From NCBI GenBank assembly GCA_050945895.1, contig JBMNTU010000038.1:1-18673 (forward strand): a stretch of 18,673 nucleotides of DNA. Reading direction: 5' to 3'. This document shows, in pieces, positions 7,104 to 13,946 of this stretch. The position numbers and the translations under genes were made by a program. Origin of the DNA: JBMNTU01 sp050945895. GTDB taxonomy: Bacteria > Bacillota > Clostridia > Christensenellales > Christensenellaceae. A model generated the notes under the pieces. The model was not told the DNA's origin and made no database searches. It was given only the letters and a program-made list of their open reading frames with translations. The number at the start of each line of letters is the position of its first letter. Positions within the stretch are counted from its first letter, which is position 1.

Positions 7104-7955
7104 ATGAAAAAAATTGCCCTTGGAATTGCCCTTGTACTATTGGTTGGGTTTGTTTTTGCCGGATGCGCCGGCAATGCGCCGATGCCCAAAAGCGCGGACG
7201 CGCAGGTAGAAAGCGCAGAAGTATCGCAATCGCCCCAAAACGCGGAAGCAACGCCGGAGGGTACGGGCGAACTGCCCCAAAGCACGCCGGACGTTCCGCG
7301 CGAAGACGCCTCGGTACAGCTCATCCGTTCCATGATGGAGCTGGATTATGCCGCAATGACTGTGGCGGAGTTCAACGAAACCATCCAGCAGATGTGCGAA
7401 AATGAAGGAACCAGTGTTTTCGAAGTCATTTCCGATGCGTACGACCATTTTGCCGTCTACGATGAATCGGGCGAGTTTTCGGGCACAAAATACAGCGACA
7501 TCGGGCTGGAAACGTTTATGCAAACGACGCTCGACTACTCCGCCCAAGAGATTTTTGGAGAGCCCGTCCATTTAGACAGCGTGATGTATATGACGCTGCC
7601 CGGCAAAACAGCAATGGAAACCTACCGGTTGATGGTGCAAATGCAGTCCGCCGAATGGGACAGCTTCTATAACGAAAATATTGCGGATCTAACAATCTAC
7701 CCCATTTTGTCTTACGCGGTCGAGCGAAATATCCCAGACCCCCAAACGACATTGGTTGCGGAGCGGGACAGCAGGATCAACAATGTTCGGGATTCCATTC
7801 GTACATTCCTGTTGGAAATGGACGAGCAGGCCGCTATGGCAGACAACCTTCAGCATGTACTGGAGGCCAAGCTCCAAACGATCTCGGACGAATACAGCGA
7901 TTCGGATATATCGGTCCTGTGCACCATACAAGGGCTGGAGCGCGATATAGCGTAA
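7104..7955 (+). CDS. Lipoprotein of unknown function
   Basis: 283 residues from the ATG at 7104. The site GGGAGA at 7091-7096 and the signal peptide decide this start; an upstream in-frame ATG at 7071 abuts the terminator. MKKIALGIALVLLVGFVFAGC is a lipoprotein signal with the lipobox at FAGC and lipidated Cys21, so the mature protein should be anchored on the outer face of the membrane. Residues 22-65 are a Ser/Ala/Pro/Glu-rich spacer. The remainder is a mixed, mostly helical-looking domain (EFNETIQQMCENEG; LQHVLEAKLQTISDEY) with no motif I recognise and no catalytic signature. I see no clear promoter between the clpX terminator and this gene. It shares a bidirectional terminator with the convergent nucleotidase gene. 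Confidence 0.85.
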   Translation: MKKIALGIALVLLVGFVFAGCAGNAPMPKSADAQVESAEVSQSPQNAEATPEGTGELPQSTPDVPREDASVQLIRSMMELDYAAMTVAEFNETIQQMCENEGTSVFEVISDAYDHFAVYDESGEFSGTKYSDIGLETFMQTTLDYSAQEIFGEPVHLDSVMYMTLPGKTAMETYRLMVQMQSAEWDSFYNENIADLTIYPILSYAVERNIPDPQTTLVAERDSRINNVRDSIRTFLLEMDEQAAMADNLQHVLEAKLQTISDEYSDSDISVLCTIQGLERDIA

Positions 7956-7971
7956 CCATTTATTACACATT

Positions 7972-8010
7972 AAAAAAGCAGCTTGCCGATTGCCGCAAAC
8001 TGCTTTTTTT
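7972..8010. terminator. Bidirectional terminator between convergent genes
   Basis: AAAAAAGCAG (7972-7981) pairs with CTGCTTTTTTT (8000-8010), with an additional inner TTGC/GCAA pairing (7983-7986 with 7994-7997). The A-run on one side and T-run on the other allow it to work for the lipoprotein gene (plus) and the nucleotidase gene (minus). Confidence 0.85.
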
Positions 8011-8028
8011 GTTTGGCTGCTTTTGGCA

Positions 8029-9777
8029 TCACGCCGCCGGAAGCGCCAGCTCCCAGCCGGTGTCGATGCCGTTCGGGTCGGCAATCTGGTCGCGGTTGAG
8101 CTCGTAAATCTCCGGCCAGCGATAGCCATCGCCCAGCTGCTCTTTTGCAATTTTCCACAGCGAATCGCCCGGCTTTACGGTGTATGTTTCGCCGTCCTGT
8201 GCAGAGGCCGGTTGGGCCGCGTCATCCGCGCCCTCGCCGCCAATCTGCTCCGTCGGCAGCAACTCCATCACAATGCGCCCCTCCGGCTCTTCGGGAAAGT
8301 GCTCTGCCGTGTTGAGGTAATTGGTAAACGCCTCCTCCAGCGTGGAGAAGGACTGTATTTGGGCGGCGCTTGCAAGCATCGTATAGTTATCGCCGCCGTC
8401 CGCGAGGTAGTCGTTTGTCGCAAGCGAATAGTGCGCGCCGGGCTCAAGCGGCTGCCCGCCGATTTTCACATCGAAAACGCGCCTGCCTGCGGGCTCATTT
8501 TCGTCAAATTTAAATTGAACGCCCGCAACCTGCGGAAAACCGCCCAGCTCGTTTGGGTATTCGCTTACGCCCAGCTCCAGCGCGTCCAATATATCCTGCC
8601 CGGTCACGTCCAGCGTAACAATATAGTTGCCAAACGGAAAAACGGTAATAACGTCGCCGCGCGTAATTTCCCCGGGCTGGATAGAAGCGCGGATATTGCC
8701 GCCGTTCATCAGCGCCATATCTGCACCCGTCTCGGCCAGCAGCGAATCGGCGGAAAAATCGCCGAGGTTTGTTTCGGCGATGCGTACGTCCTCGCGTTCG
8801 CCGTTTAAAAGCACGGGCGTTTCGCCCACGACTATTTCCAGCTTGGGCACAAGCTCTTCGTTGATGTCGGCCACAACGCCGTCCACCTCTGCGCTTGTGC
8901 CGGTAAATTCCTCGCCGTTGTATATTTTGGCGTCCATCGTGCCGTCCTTGCCAATCGTAACAACGCCCACATTCTCGATAAATGCGCCGGTAGAAGCGAT
9001 CAGCGGTTCGTGCGGGTCAAGCTCGCTGCCGTCAAGCGGTTGGCCGTCCTCCATTTCGGTGTGGCTGTGCCCGTCAATAATCAGGTCGATTTCCGGAACG
9101 TCCGCCGCCAGCTTGTCGGAGGTATAATTGCTGGAGTCGTCCACGCCCAGGTGCGAAAGCGCGATGATGTAATCTGCGTCCTGCTCCATCAGCAATTCAA
9201 CCTGCGCCTGCGCGGCTTCGGACGGGTCGGTAAACGTTACGCCCTCCAGCTGGCTGGGCAGCGCAAGAAAAGAGGTGTCGGGCGTTGCCACGCCAAAGAT
9301 GCCGAATTTCAGCCCGTCCCGCTCAATCAGTATGTTTTCTTCAAACAACGGTTCGCCGTCCAGCAATACATTGGCGCAAACAATGGGGTATTCCATTTGC
9401 CCGGCCAGTTCCAGCAGGTGCTCCCAGCCATAATCGAAATCGTGGTTGCCTGTCGTGGCCGCATCGTAACCCACCGCGTTTATAATAGACACAATATCCT
9501 CTCCCCGCGAAAGCGAAGCGGAAGGCATCCCCTGGAAAACGTCGCCCGCATCCAAAAGAAGCACCGTTGCACCCGCCTCCGCATACAGGTCGGCCATGGC
9601 GCGCACGGCAGTAAAGCCCATGTTGTCGTCGATGTGGCCGTGTGTATCGTTGGTGTGAATAATGGCAACCGTGCCCGAAAGGTCGACGCTGTCCTCCGGA
9701 AGCGCGGCAAACGAAACGCTGCCCATGCTCAAAACAAGCACAATGGCAAGCAATGCAGCAACTAATTTTTTCTTCAT
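8029..9777 (-). CDS. Secreted 5'-nucleotidase / UshA-type phosphoesterase with C-terminal LysM domain
   Basis: 582 residues. A Sec signal peptide covers about 1-24 (ending SVSFA). A calcineurin-like phosphoesterase domain follows with the metal ligands in HTNDTHGH (41-48), LLDAGDVFQG (74-83), TTGNHDFDYG (108-117) and DGHSHTE (235-241). The 5'-nucleotidase C-terminal domain spans roughly 320-500, with NGGNIRASI and FPFGNYI for nucleoside recognition. A linker leads to a LysM peptidoglycan-binding domain at 532-582 (YTVKPGDSLWKIAKEQLG). The family hydrolyses extracellular nucleotides, UDP-sugars or related phosphoesters to scavenge nucleoside and phosphate; which one applies here cannot be read from sequence. 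LysM should hold it in the cell wall. GGAGG at plus 9784-9788 fixes the start. It has its own promoter despite lying downstream of lacI on the same strand. Confidence 0.93.
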   Translation of the reverse strand: MKKKLVAALLAIVLVLSMGSVSFAALPEDSVDLSGTVAIIHTNDTHGHIDDNMGFTAVRAMADLYAEAGATVLLLDAGDVFQGMPSASLSRGEDIVSIINAVGYDAATTGNHDFDYGWEHLLELAGQMEYPIVCANVLLDGEPLFEENILIERDGLKFGIFGVATPDTSFLALPSQLEGVTFTDPSEAAQAQVELLMEQDADYIIALSHLGVDDSSNYTSDKLAADVPEIDLIIDGHSHTEMEDGQPLDGSELDPHEPLIASTGAFIENVGVVTIGKDGTMDAKIYNGEEFTGTSAEVDGVVADINEELVPKLEIVVGETPVLLNGEREDVRIAETNLGDFSADSLLAETGADMALMNGGNIRASIQPGEITRGDVITVFPFGNYIVTLDVTGQDILDALELGVSEYPNELGGFPQVAGVQFKFDENEPAGRRVFDVKIGGQPLEPGAHYSLATNDYLADGGDNYTMLASAAQIQSFSTLEEAFTNYLNTAEHFPEEPEGRIVMELLPTEQIGGEGADDAAQPASAQDGETYTVKPGDSLWKIAKEQLGDGYRWPEIYELNRDQIADPNGIDTGWELALPAA

Positions 9778-9804
9778 ATATTACCTCCGTTCCTTACGTT
9801 GTTT

Positions 9805-9833
9805 TTATAACAGTATATGCTTTTTTTAAACAA
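9805..9833 (-). promoter_or_regulatory. Promoter of the nucleotidase gene
   Basis: On the minus strand TTGTTT (plus 9828-9833), a 17-base A-rich spacer, then TTATAA (plus 9805-9810). It lies between the lacI terminator and the nucleotidase start, so the gene is probably transcribed on its own. Confidence 0.55.
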
Positions 9834-9899
9834 AAAGCGAGCAGGGAAAACGAAAAAGGGCAGAGGCTTCCCGCCGGAGAAGCCGCAATAAAGTTACAC

Positions 9900-9929
9900 A
9901 AAAAAAAGCCCGGCAATGGTGCGCCGGGC
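9900..9929 (-). terminator. Intrinsic terminator after the LacI-family gene
   Basis: Read on the minus strand, GCCCGGC, an 8-base loop and GCCGGGC, followed by a run of eight T. It starts 13 bases beyond the lacI stop. Confidence 0.9.
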
Positions 9930-9941
9930 CGAATAAGCCGG

Positions 9942-10952
9942 TTATATCTTATGGCACGTCATTCCCGTAATCATCGAAACGTCCACAATCTTTTCTTGCG
10001 GGGGCGGGTTTTCCGCCGCGCTTGTAATCCACTCGAACATCGTTTTGGCCATTGCAACGGTGTCATGCTTAATAGAGGTTATGGTGGGGTAAAACGTTTC
10101 TATATGCAGCCCGTCAAACCCGCATACCGAAAATTCATCGGGAATCTTTACCCCCAGCGAGTTGGCGCGCATAATAAAACCGCGCGCATTCAGGTCGTTT
10201 GCGGTAATAACGGCGGTAGGCGGGTCTGCAAGCGAATAGAAATAGTCGAAAGACTCCGTGCCGCTCTTTACGGTATAATCTCCCTGCCCGATGTAGTACT
10301 CGGGCACGGGCAGCCCCAGATTTTCCATGCTGGACACATACGCGTCCAACCGTTCTTTGGCAGAAAGGATATTCGTAGGCGCGGTAATGTATGCAATCTT
10401 GCGGTGGTTCAGGCGGTACAGGTAGTCCACCAGCATAGAAACGCCCTTCCGGTGGTCCGATTTTATTTTGTAGCACTCGCGGTCGTGGAAGCCTTCGCGG
10501 TCGAGCAGCACGATCGGCGGAGCAAAATCGAGGTCGTCCTCCGGCTTGCCGAAATTCTCACGCGTCGTGCCCGCCGTAAAAATGATGCCCGCCGTATGGA
10601 TGCTTTTACAGTATTCGTAATATTGCGCCTCACGCTCAAAGTTGTTGCTGGCGTTGCAAATAATCAGCGTATACTTGTTTTCGAGGGCAATCAGGTTCAG
10701 CTGGTCGATCAGGTCTATATAAAAGGGATTGCTCATGTCGTACACAAAAATAGCAATGGAGTTGGAGTTTGCAGGATACAAGCTCTTTGCGCCGCTCTTG
10801 GTAAAATATTTATGCTTGCGGATGACGTCCATCACCTTTTGGCGCGCCGCCTCCGAGGTCTTGTCCGGGTTATTCAACACCCGCGATACCGTGGCAATAG
10901 AAACGCCCGCTTCCTTTGCAATTTCCTGTATACCAAATTTTTCCTTCGTCAT
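9942..10952 (-). CDS. LacI-family transcriptional regulator
   Basis: 336 residues, usual length for LacI/GalR proteins. The N-terminal helix-turn-helix is clear at about 7-27 (GIQEIAKEAGVSIATVSRVLN), followed by the hinge region (GAKSLYPANS). The periplasmic-binding-protein-like effector domain starts at SIAIFVYDMSNPFY and runs to the end (PPTAVITANDLNARG and VCGFDGLHIETFYPTITSI are typical landmarks). GGAGAG (plus 10957-10962) precedes the ATG, with a TATAAT at plus 10983-10988. It is divergent from the sugar-binding lipoprotein gene across a 566-base gap rich in inverted repeats. The simplest reading is a local repressor of that gene and the dehydrogenase, also controlling itself. The effector is unknown; a sugar or sugar derivative is likely. 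Confidence 0.95.
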   Translation of the reverse strand: MTKEKFGIQEIAKEAGVSIATVSRVLNNPDKTSEAARQKVMDVIRKHKYFTKSGAKSLYPANSNSIAIFVYDMSNPFYIDLIDQLNLIALENKYTLIICNASNNFEREAQYYEYCKSIHTAGIIFTAGTTRENFGKPEDDLDFAPPIVLLDREGFHDRECYKIKSDHRKGVSMLVDYLYRLNHRKIAYITAPTNILSAKERLDAYVSSMENLGLPVPEYYIGQGDYTVKSGTESFDYFYSLADPPTAVITANDLNARGFIMRANSLGVKIPDEFSVCGFDGLHIETFYPTITSIKHDTVAMAKTMFEWITSAAENPPPQEKIVDVSMITGMTCHKI

Positions 10953-10982
10953 AGCGCTCTCCGATTCATAGCTTCTAAAACC

Positions 10983-11010
10983 ATTATAACAGCTTTTTTG
11001 AAAAAGGGAA
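10983..11010 (-). promoter_or_regulatory. Probable promoter of the LacI-family gene
   Basis: A perfect TATAAT on the minus strand (plus 10983-10988), about 30 bases before the start codon. The -35 is weak: the best candidate is TTCCCT at 16-base spacing (plus 11005-11010). An operator-like inverted repeat at 11018-11033 sits directly upstream of the -35 region, consistent with autoregulation. Confidence 0.4.
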
Positions 11011-11017
11011 GCGTTTT

Positions 11018-11033
11018 GTGAAAATTTTTACAC
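11018..11033. promoter_or_regulatory. Operator-like inverted repeat near the lacI promoter
   Basis: GTGAAAATTTTTACAC, a 16-bp imperfect palindrome (six of eight base pairs symmetric). It shares the T(A/G)TGAAAA core with sites at 11177-11196 and 11369-11398. It is a candidate binding site for the adjacent LacI-family protein, although most members of that family prefer a central CG step, so another regulator is possible. Confidence 0.4.
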
Positions 11034-11176
11034 GAATCGTTGAAAAACTTATAAGAATGAATGGAAATATGCCGTGCAGAACGATCGTCAGCGGGGGGGA
11101 ATGAATGAAACAGCAATGCGCACAGCCGATTGCGGCGCAAACAGGGAACGGAGCGCTGCTGAAAACAGTTTACACA

Positions 11177-11196
11177 TTTATGAAAAAAATTACAAA
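11177..11196. promoter_or_regulatory. Second AT-cored operator-like motif
   Basis: TTTATGAAAAAAATTACAAA. Its first 12 bases are identical to those at 11373-11384, inside the better palindrome at 11369-11398. It lies six bases upstream of the TTGACT -35 element at 11203. Confidence 0.3.
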
Positions 11197-11202
11197 AAAG
11201 GG

Positions 11203-11231
11203 TTGACTTTGAAAGCGCCAAGAGTTATTAT
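11203..11231 (+). promoter_or_regulatory. Distal promoter with a cre/LacI-type operator in its spacer
   Basis: TTGACT (11203-11208), 17-base spacer, TATTAT (11226-11231). Within the spacer, 11210-11223 reads TGAAAGCGCCAAGA. This matches the catabolite-response element consensus (TGWAARCGYTWNCW) except at two positions and has the central CG expected for LacI-family operators. A protein bound there would block RNA polymerase. The leader to the binding-protein start would be about 280 bases, and I recognise no riboswitch in it. Confidence 0.55.
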
Positions 11232-11368
11232 TAGTCTAGCTAAAAAAACCACATGAACAAAATAAAATAACAATATTCCGAAGAGTAAAGGCAAAATCTT
11301 AAAAACATCGAAATAACGCAGGAATGACAGTTCTTTTCCGCTGTGTAACCAGTAAGAGCCGCCTGTGT

Positions 11369-11398
11369 CCGGTTTATGAAAAAATTTTCACAAACCGG
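11369..11398. promoter_or_regulatory. 30-bp inverted repeat upstream of the binding-protein gene
   Basis: Arms CCGGTTTATGAAAA and TTTTCACAAACCGG are symmetric except for one pair in the outer arm and the central AA. It is too AT-rich in the core and lacks the T-run of a terminator. It lies 17 bases upstream of a second possible promoter (TTTTCA 11416-11421, N18, TATAAT 11440-11445), a position suited to an activator or repressor. Confidence 0.5.
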
Positions 11399-11415
11399 GT
11401 GCAGCTGGCGCTAGT

Positions 11416-11445
11416 TTTTCATTGCCTTTTTGCACAGCGTATAAT
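11416..11445 (+). promoter_or_regulatory. Proximal promoter candidate of the binding-protein gene
   Basis: TTTTCA at 11416-11421, an 18-base spacer and a perfect TATAAT at 11440-11445, about 75 bases before the start codon. The -35 is imperfect, so activation or use of the distal promoter is plausible. Confidence 0.45.
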
Positions 11446-11518
11446 AAAAAACAGTTTGCAGCCTCCGCCAAAAGGCGGGCGCGCAATAAAAAAATAGGAT
11501 TATCTTGGAGGAGAAAAA

Positions 11519-12607
11519 ATGAAAAAAGCTTTGACAGTAGTTGTATTGGCCCTTGTACTCATGTTTGCCTTTACGGCATGCTCGCAGCCTGCTGCAGCGC
11601 CCGAAGCAAGCGCAGATGCAGCCCCGCCCGCATCAGAGGAAGCGCCGTCCGAAAGCGCAGAAGCGACTCCCGAAGCATCGGAAGAAGCGTCTGAAGAAGC
11701 GCCTGCTGCGTCTGGCGACGAGCTGAGCGGAATCAACCCCGAAACGGGCGAGCCCTGGAAAATCGGCTTTTCCGCATATGGACAGTCCAACGAATTCGCC
11801 GTTATTTTCGGTGACGCTGCACGCGCAAAAGGCGAAGAGCTGGGCGTTACGGTAGACCTGCTGGATGCGGAATACGACGTAAACAAGCAGCTTTCGCAGC
11901 TGGAAACGTTTATTACAAATAGCTACGATGCAATCATCATGGCGCCCGTAGACGCTTCGTCTATGGATACGGCAATGGAACAGATCGTAGACGCGGGCAT
12001 CCCGCTTATCTGCTTCAACGTTAATGTAGAAGACACCTCCTACCTCGATTCGTTTGTTGGCTCGGACGACGTAGAGGTGGGCGAAGAAATTACAAAATAT
12101 GCATGCGACGCAATCGGCGGCGAAGGCAAAGTTGTGGTTATCCAGGGGCAGCTTGGTATGTCCGCCGAGGTAGACCGCACAACCGGTATAGACAATGCGC
12201 TTGCAAACTACCCGAACATCGAAGAGCTGGCGCGCAAAGACGCCAACTGGAGCCGCGAAGAAGGCATGTCCACAATGGAAAACTGGATCCAGTCCTTCGG
12301 CGGAGATATTGACGCTGTTATCGCGGAAAACGACGAAATGGCACTGGGCGCAATCCAGGCGCTGGAAGCATCCGGCCTGGCCGATGATGTTGTTGTGGTA
12401 GGCGTAGACGGCCTTTCGGACGCAATCACCTCCATCGCAAACGGCATGCTCGACTGCACATACCTGCAGGACGGCGAAGGCCAGGGCTCGATGGCAGTAG
12501 AGGTTGCTGTCCGCATCTTAAACGGCGGAACGGTAGATTCTACCTATATGATTCCCTGGGCACAGATTACATCGGAAAACGTTGCGGACTTTGAAGGACG
12601 CAGATAA
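11519..12607 (+). CDS. Sugar ABC transporter substrate-binding lipoprotein (RbsB-like)
   Basis: 362 residues. The lipoprotein signal has its lipobox at FTAC (Cys21). Residues 22-66 are an Ala/Glu/Ser/Pro-rich tether. The type-1 periplasmic-binding fold (Peripla_BP_4-like) starts near WKIGFSAYGQSNEF, with IIMAPVDASSMDTAMEQ, GIPLICFNVNV, VIQGQLGMSAEVDRT, IDAVIAENDEMALGAIQAL and VVVVGVDGLSDAI as conserved landmarks of ribose/galactose/inositol-type binders. It delivers a carbohydrate to an ABC importer, but no ATPase or permease gene lies next to it, so partners must be elsewhere; a sensory role is an alternative. GGAGGAG at 11507-11513 precedes the ATG. It is followed by a hairpin and the dehydrogenase gene on the same strand. 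Confidence 0.93.
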   Translation: MKKALTVVVLALVLMFAFTACSQPAAAPEASADAAPPASEEAPSESAEATPEASEEASEEAPAASGDELSGINPETGEPWKIGFSAYGQSNEFAVIFGDAARAKGEELGVTVDLLDAEYDVNKQLSQLETFITNSYDAIIMAPVDASSMDTAMEQIVDAGIPLICFNVNVEDTSYLDSFVGSDDVEVGEEITKYACDAIGGEGKVVVIQGQLGMSAEVDRTTGIDNALANYPNIEELARKDANWSREEGMSTMENWIQSFGGDIDAVIAENDEMALGAIQALEASGLADDVVVVGVDGLSDAITSIANGMLDCTYLQDGEGQGSMAVEVAVRILNGGTVDSTYMIPWAQITSENVADFEGRR

Positions 12608-12630
12608 ATAACAGACAGACCGGGCAGGCA

Positions 12631-12658
12631 GCGCCGTGCGGAACGTTCCGTGCGGCGC
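12631..12658 (+). other. Hairpin between binding-protein and dehydrogenase genes
   Basis: A 28-bp inverted repeat with arms GCGCCGTGCGGAAC and GTTCCGTGCGGCGC, symmetric except for two positions. No T-run follows. Hairpins like this after binding-protein genes often let the first gene be more abundant than the next through mRNA stabilisation; that role is inferred here. Confidence 0.55.
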
Positions 12659-12701
12659 GGCCCGCCGTATACGAAGGATGCAAGCAAACGAGGATGGCCT
12701 T

Positions 12702-13730
12702 ATGAAAGAGAAAATGAAGGCGGCGGTCTTTGAAGGGGTAGGCAACCTTGCAATCAAAGAAGTCGACACGCCAAAAATTATAAAAGAAGACGAAGTAATC
12801 ATCGAAGTAGATATGTGCGCCATTTGCGGCACAGATATCCACATTACCGCAAACCCGCCCGGGTACGAGGCGGCCCCCGGCACGGTGCTGGGGCACGAGT
12901 TTGCAGGACGGGTGGCAGAGGTCGGCAGAGCGGTCAAAGACCTTAAGCCGGGCGACCGCGTAGTGGCAAACCCCAACGACTATTGCGGGCACTGCCGTTA
13001 TTGCAAAATGAACCTGCCCAATTTCTGCGAAAACATGGTGCAAATGGGCGTTAAGTCGGACGGCGCGTTTGCCGAATATGTCAAAACGACAGAAAAATGC
13101 GTATTCAAAGTGCCGGACGGGCTAAGCGCAAAAGAGGCTGCGCTGGCCGAGCCGATGTCGTGCGCGCTAAACGGGCTGGAGCAAATTCGCGTAAACCCCG
13201 GCGAAAGCGTGCTGGTGTGCGGCGCGGGGGCCATCGGCCTGCTGCACATCGAGCTTTTGAAGGAAAGCGGGGCCTACCCGATTATCGTGTCCGAACCGGT
13301 GGAAACACGGCGAAAGATGGCGCTTAAGGTGGGTGCGGATTTTGCGGTAGACCCAACAAAAGAGGATTTAAACGCCTTTGTCCTGCAAAAGACGGGCATG
13401 GGTGTAGATTACGCCATCGACGTTGTGGGCTCGCAGTTTGGCGCCTGCCTGGACAACGTCCGCAATGGCGGCACGGTGCTGCTCTTCGGGCTAAACGAGC
13501 GTGCCCGTATGGATATGCAGCAGTCGGAAGTCACCACAAAGCAGGTGCGCGTCTATGGCACGTGGATTGCAAACGCCACGTTCCCCAAGGTCATCCAGAT
13601 TTTGGGTAGCCGGAAGCTGGACCTGGAGTCGCTGGTGACGCATGTATACCCGCTCGAAAAGCTGCCCGAAGCGCTGGAGCTGCTGCGCGGCGGCGAGGGT
13701 ATTAAAGCGGTTATAGATATGAAGCTGTAG
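12702..13730 (+). CDS. Zinc-dependent alcohol/polyol dehydrogenase (medium-chain family)
   Basis: 342 residues from the ATG at 12702, chosen because GAGGA lies at 12690-12694; upstream in-frame ATGs lack a site. Catalytic zinc ligands are Cys42 in CGTDIHI and His65-Glu66 in GHEF, with Glu150 in AEPMSC. The structural zinc site is Cys95, Cys98, Cys101 and Cys109. The NAD(P)-binding Rossmann motif is GAGAIG (174-179). The pattern fits the sorbitol/threonine dehydrogenase branch, which oxidises a secondary alcohol of a polyol, sugar or amino acid; the substrate is not determinable here. Position after a LacI-regulated sugar-binding protein suggests it acts on the imported carbohydrate. A terminator follows at 13782-13810. 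Confidence 0.93.
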   Translation: MKEKMKAAVFEGVGNLAIKEVDTPKIIKEDEVIIEVDMCAICGTDIHITANPPGYEAAPGTVLGHEFAGRVAEVGRAVKDLKPGDRVVANPNDYCGHCRYCKMNLPNFCENMVQMGVKSDGAFAEYVKTTEKCVFKVPDGLSAKEAALAEPMSCALNGLEQIRVNPGESVLVCGAGAIGLLHIELLKESGAYPIIVSEPVETRRKMALKVGADFAVDPTKEDLNAFVLQKTGMGVDYAIDVVGSQFGACLDNVRNGGTVLLFGLNERARMDMQQSEVTTKQVRVYGTWIANATFPKVIQILGSRKLDLESLVTHVYPLEKLPEALELLRGGEGIKAVIDMKL

Positions 13731-13781
13731 CCGCCAAAAAATAAAATGCCAAAATCATCCTATGGATTCCTGATTTGAAAG

Positions 13782-13810
13782 CGTCCTGCGCGGTATGCGC
13801 GGGGCGTTTT
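13782..13810 (+). terminator. Terminator after the dehydrogenase gene
   Basis: CGTCCTGCGC (13782-13791), loop GGTAT, GCGCGGGGCG (13797-13806) with two G-U pairs, then TTTT. It closes the binding-protein/dehydrogenase unit ahead of the lon promoter. Confidence 0.7.
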
Positions 13811-13850
13811 CTGCCTGGCGGGCAGCGTGGGGTTGTCCGCCGGATTCCAT

Positions 13851-13879
13851 TTGAATTGTCCGTATATTTCGTGTATAAT
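13851..13879 (+). promoter_or_regulatory. Promoter of the lon-engB operon
   Basis: TTGAAT (13851-13856), 17-base spacer, TATAAT (13874-13879). The start of lon is 68 bases downstream. A small stem AGGCA/TGCCT followed by TTTT (13901-13923) lies in the leader and could act as a weak attenuator. No CtsR or CIRCE operator was seen. Confidence 0.75.
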
Positions 13880-13946
13880 ACTCTGGATTCGTTTATTAAT
13901 AGGCAGGCCGGCGTTTGCCTTTTATGCATAAAGGAGAGTAAGGGAA

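Noticed and set aside
9753..11021. 422-codon plus-strand frame opposite lacI
   Set aside because: It is antisense to a clear LacI-family gene, runs over its terminator and the nucleotidase promoter, and the peptide lacks any recognisable domain.
11074..11256. 60-codon ORF in the lacI/binding-protein gap
   Set aside because: It runs through the distal promoter and operator-like site and its product has no recognisable features. The G-rich stretch before it is not a convincing ribosome site.
11238..11518. Long leader of the binding-protein gene as a riboswitch
   Set aside because: I could not find conserved cores of known riboswitch classes; only the inverted repeat at 11369-11398 and promoter-like elements stand out.
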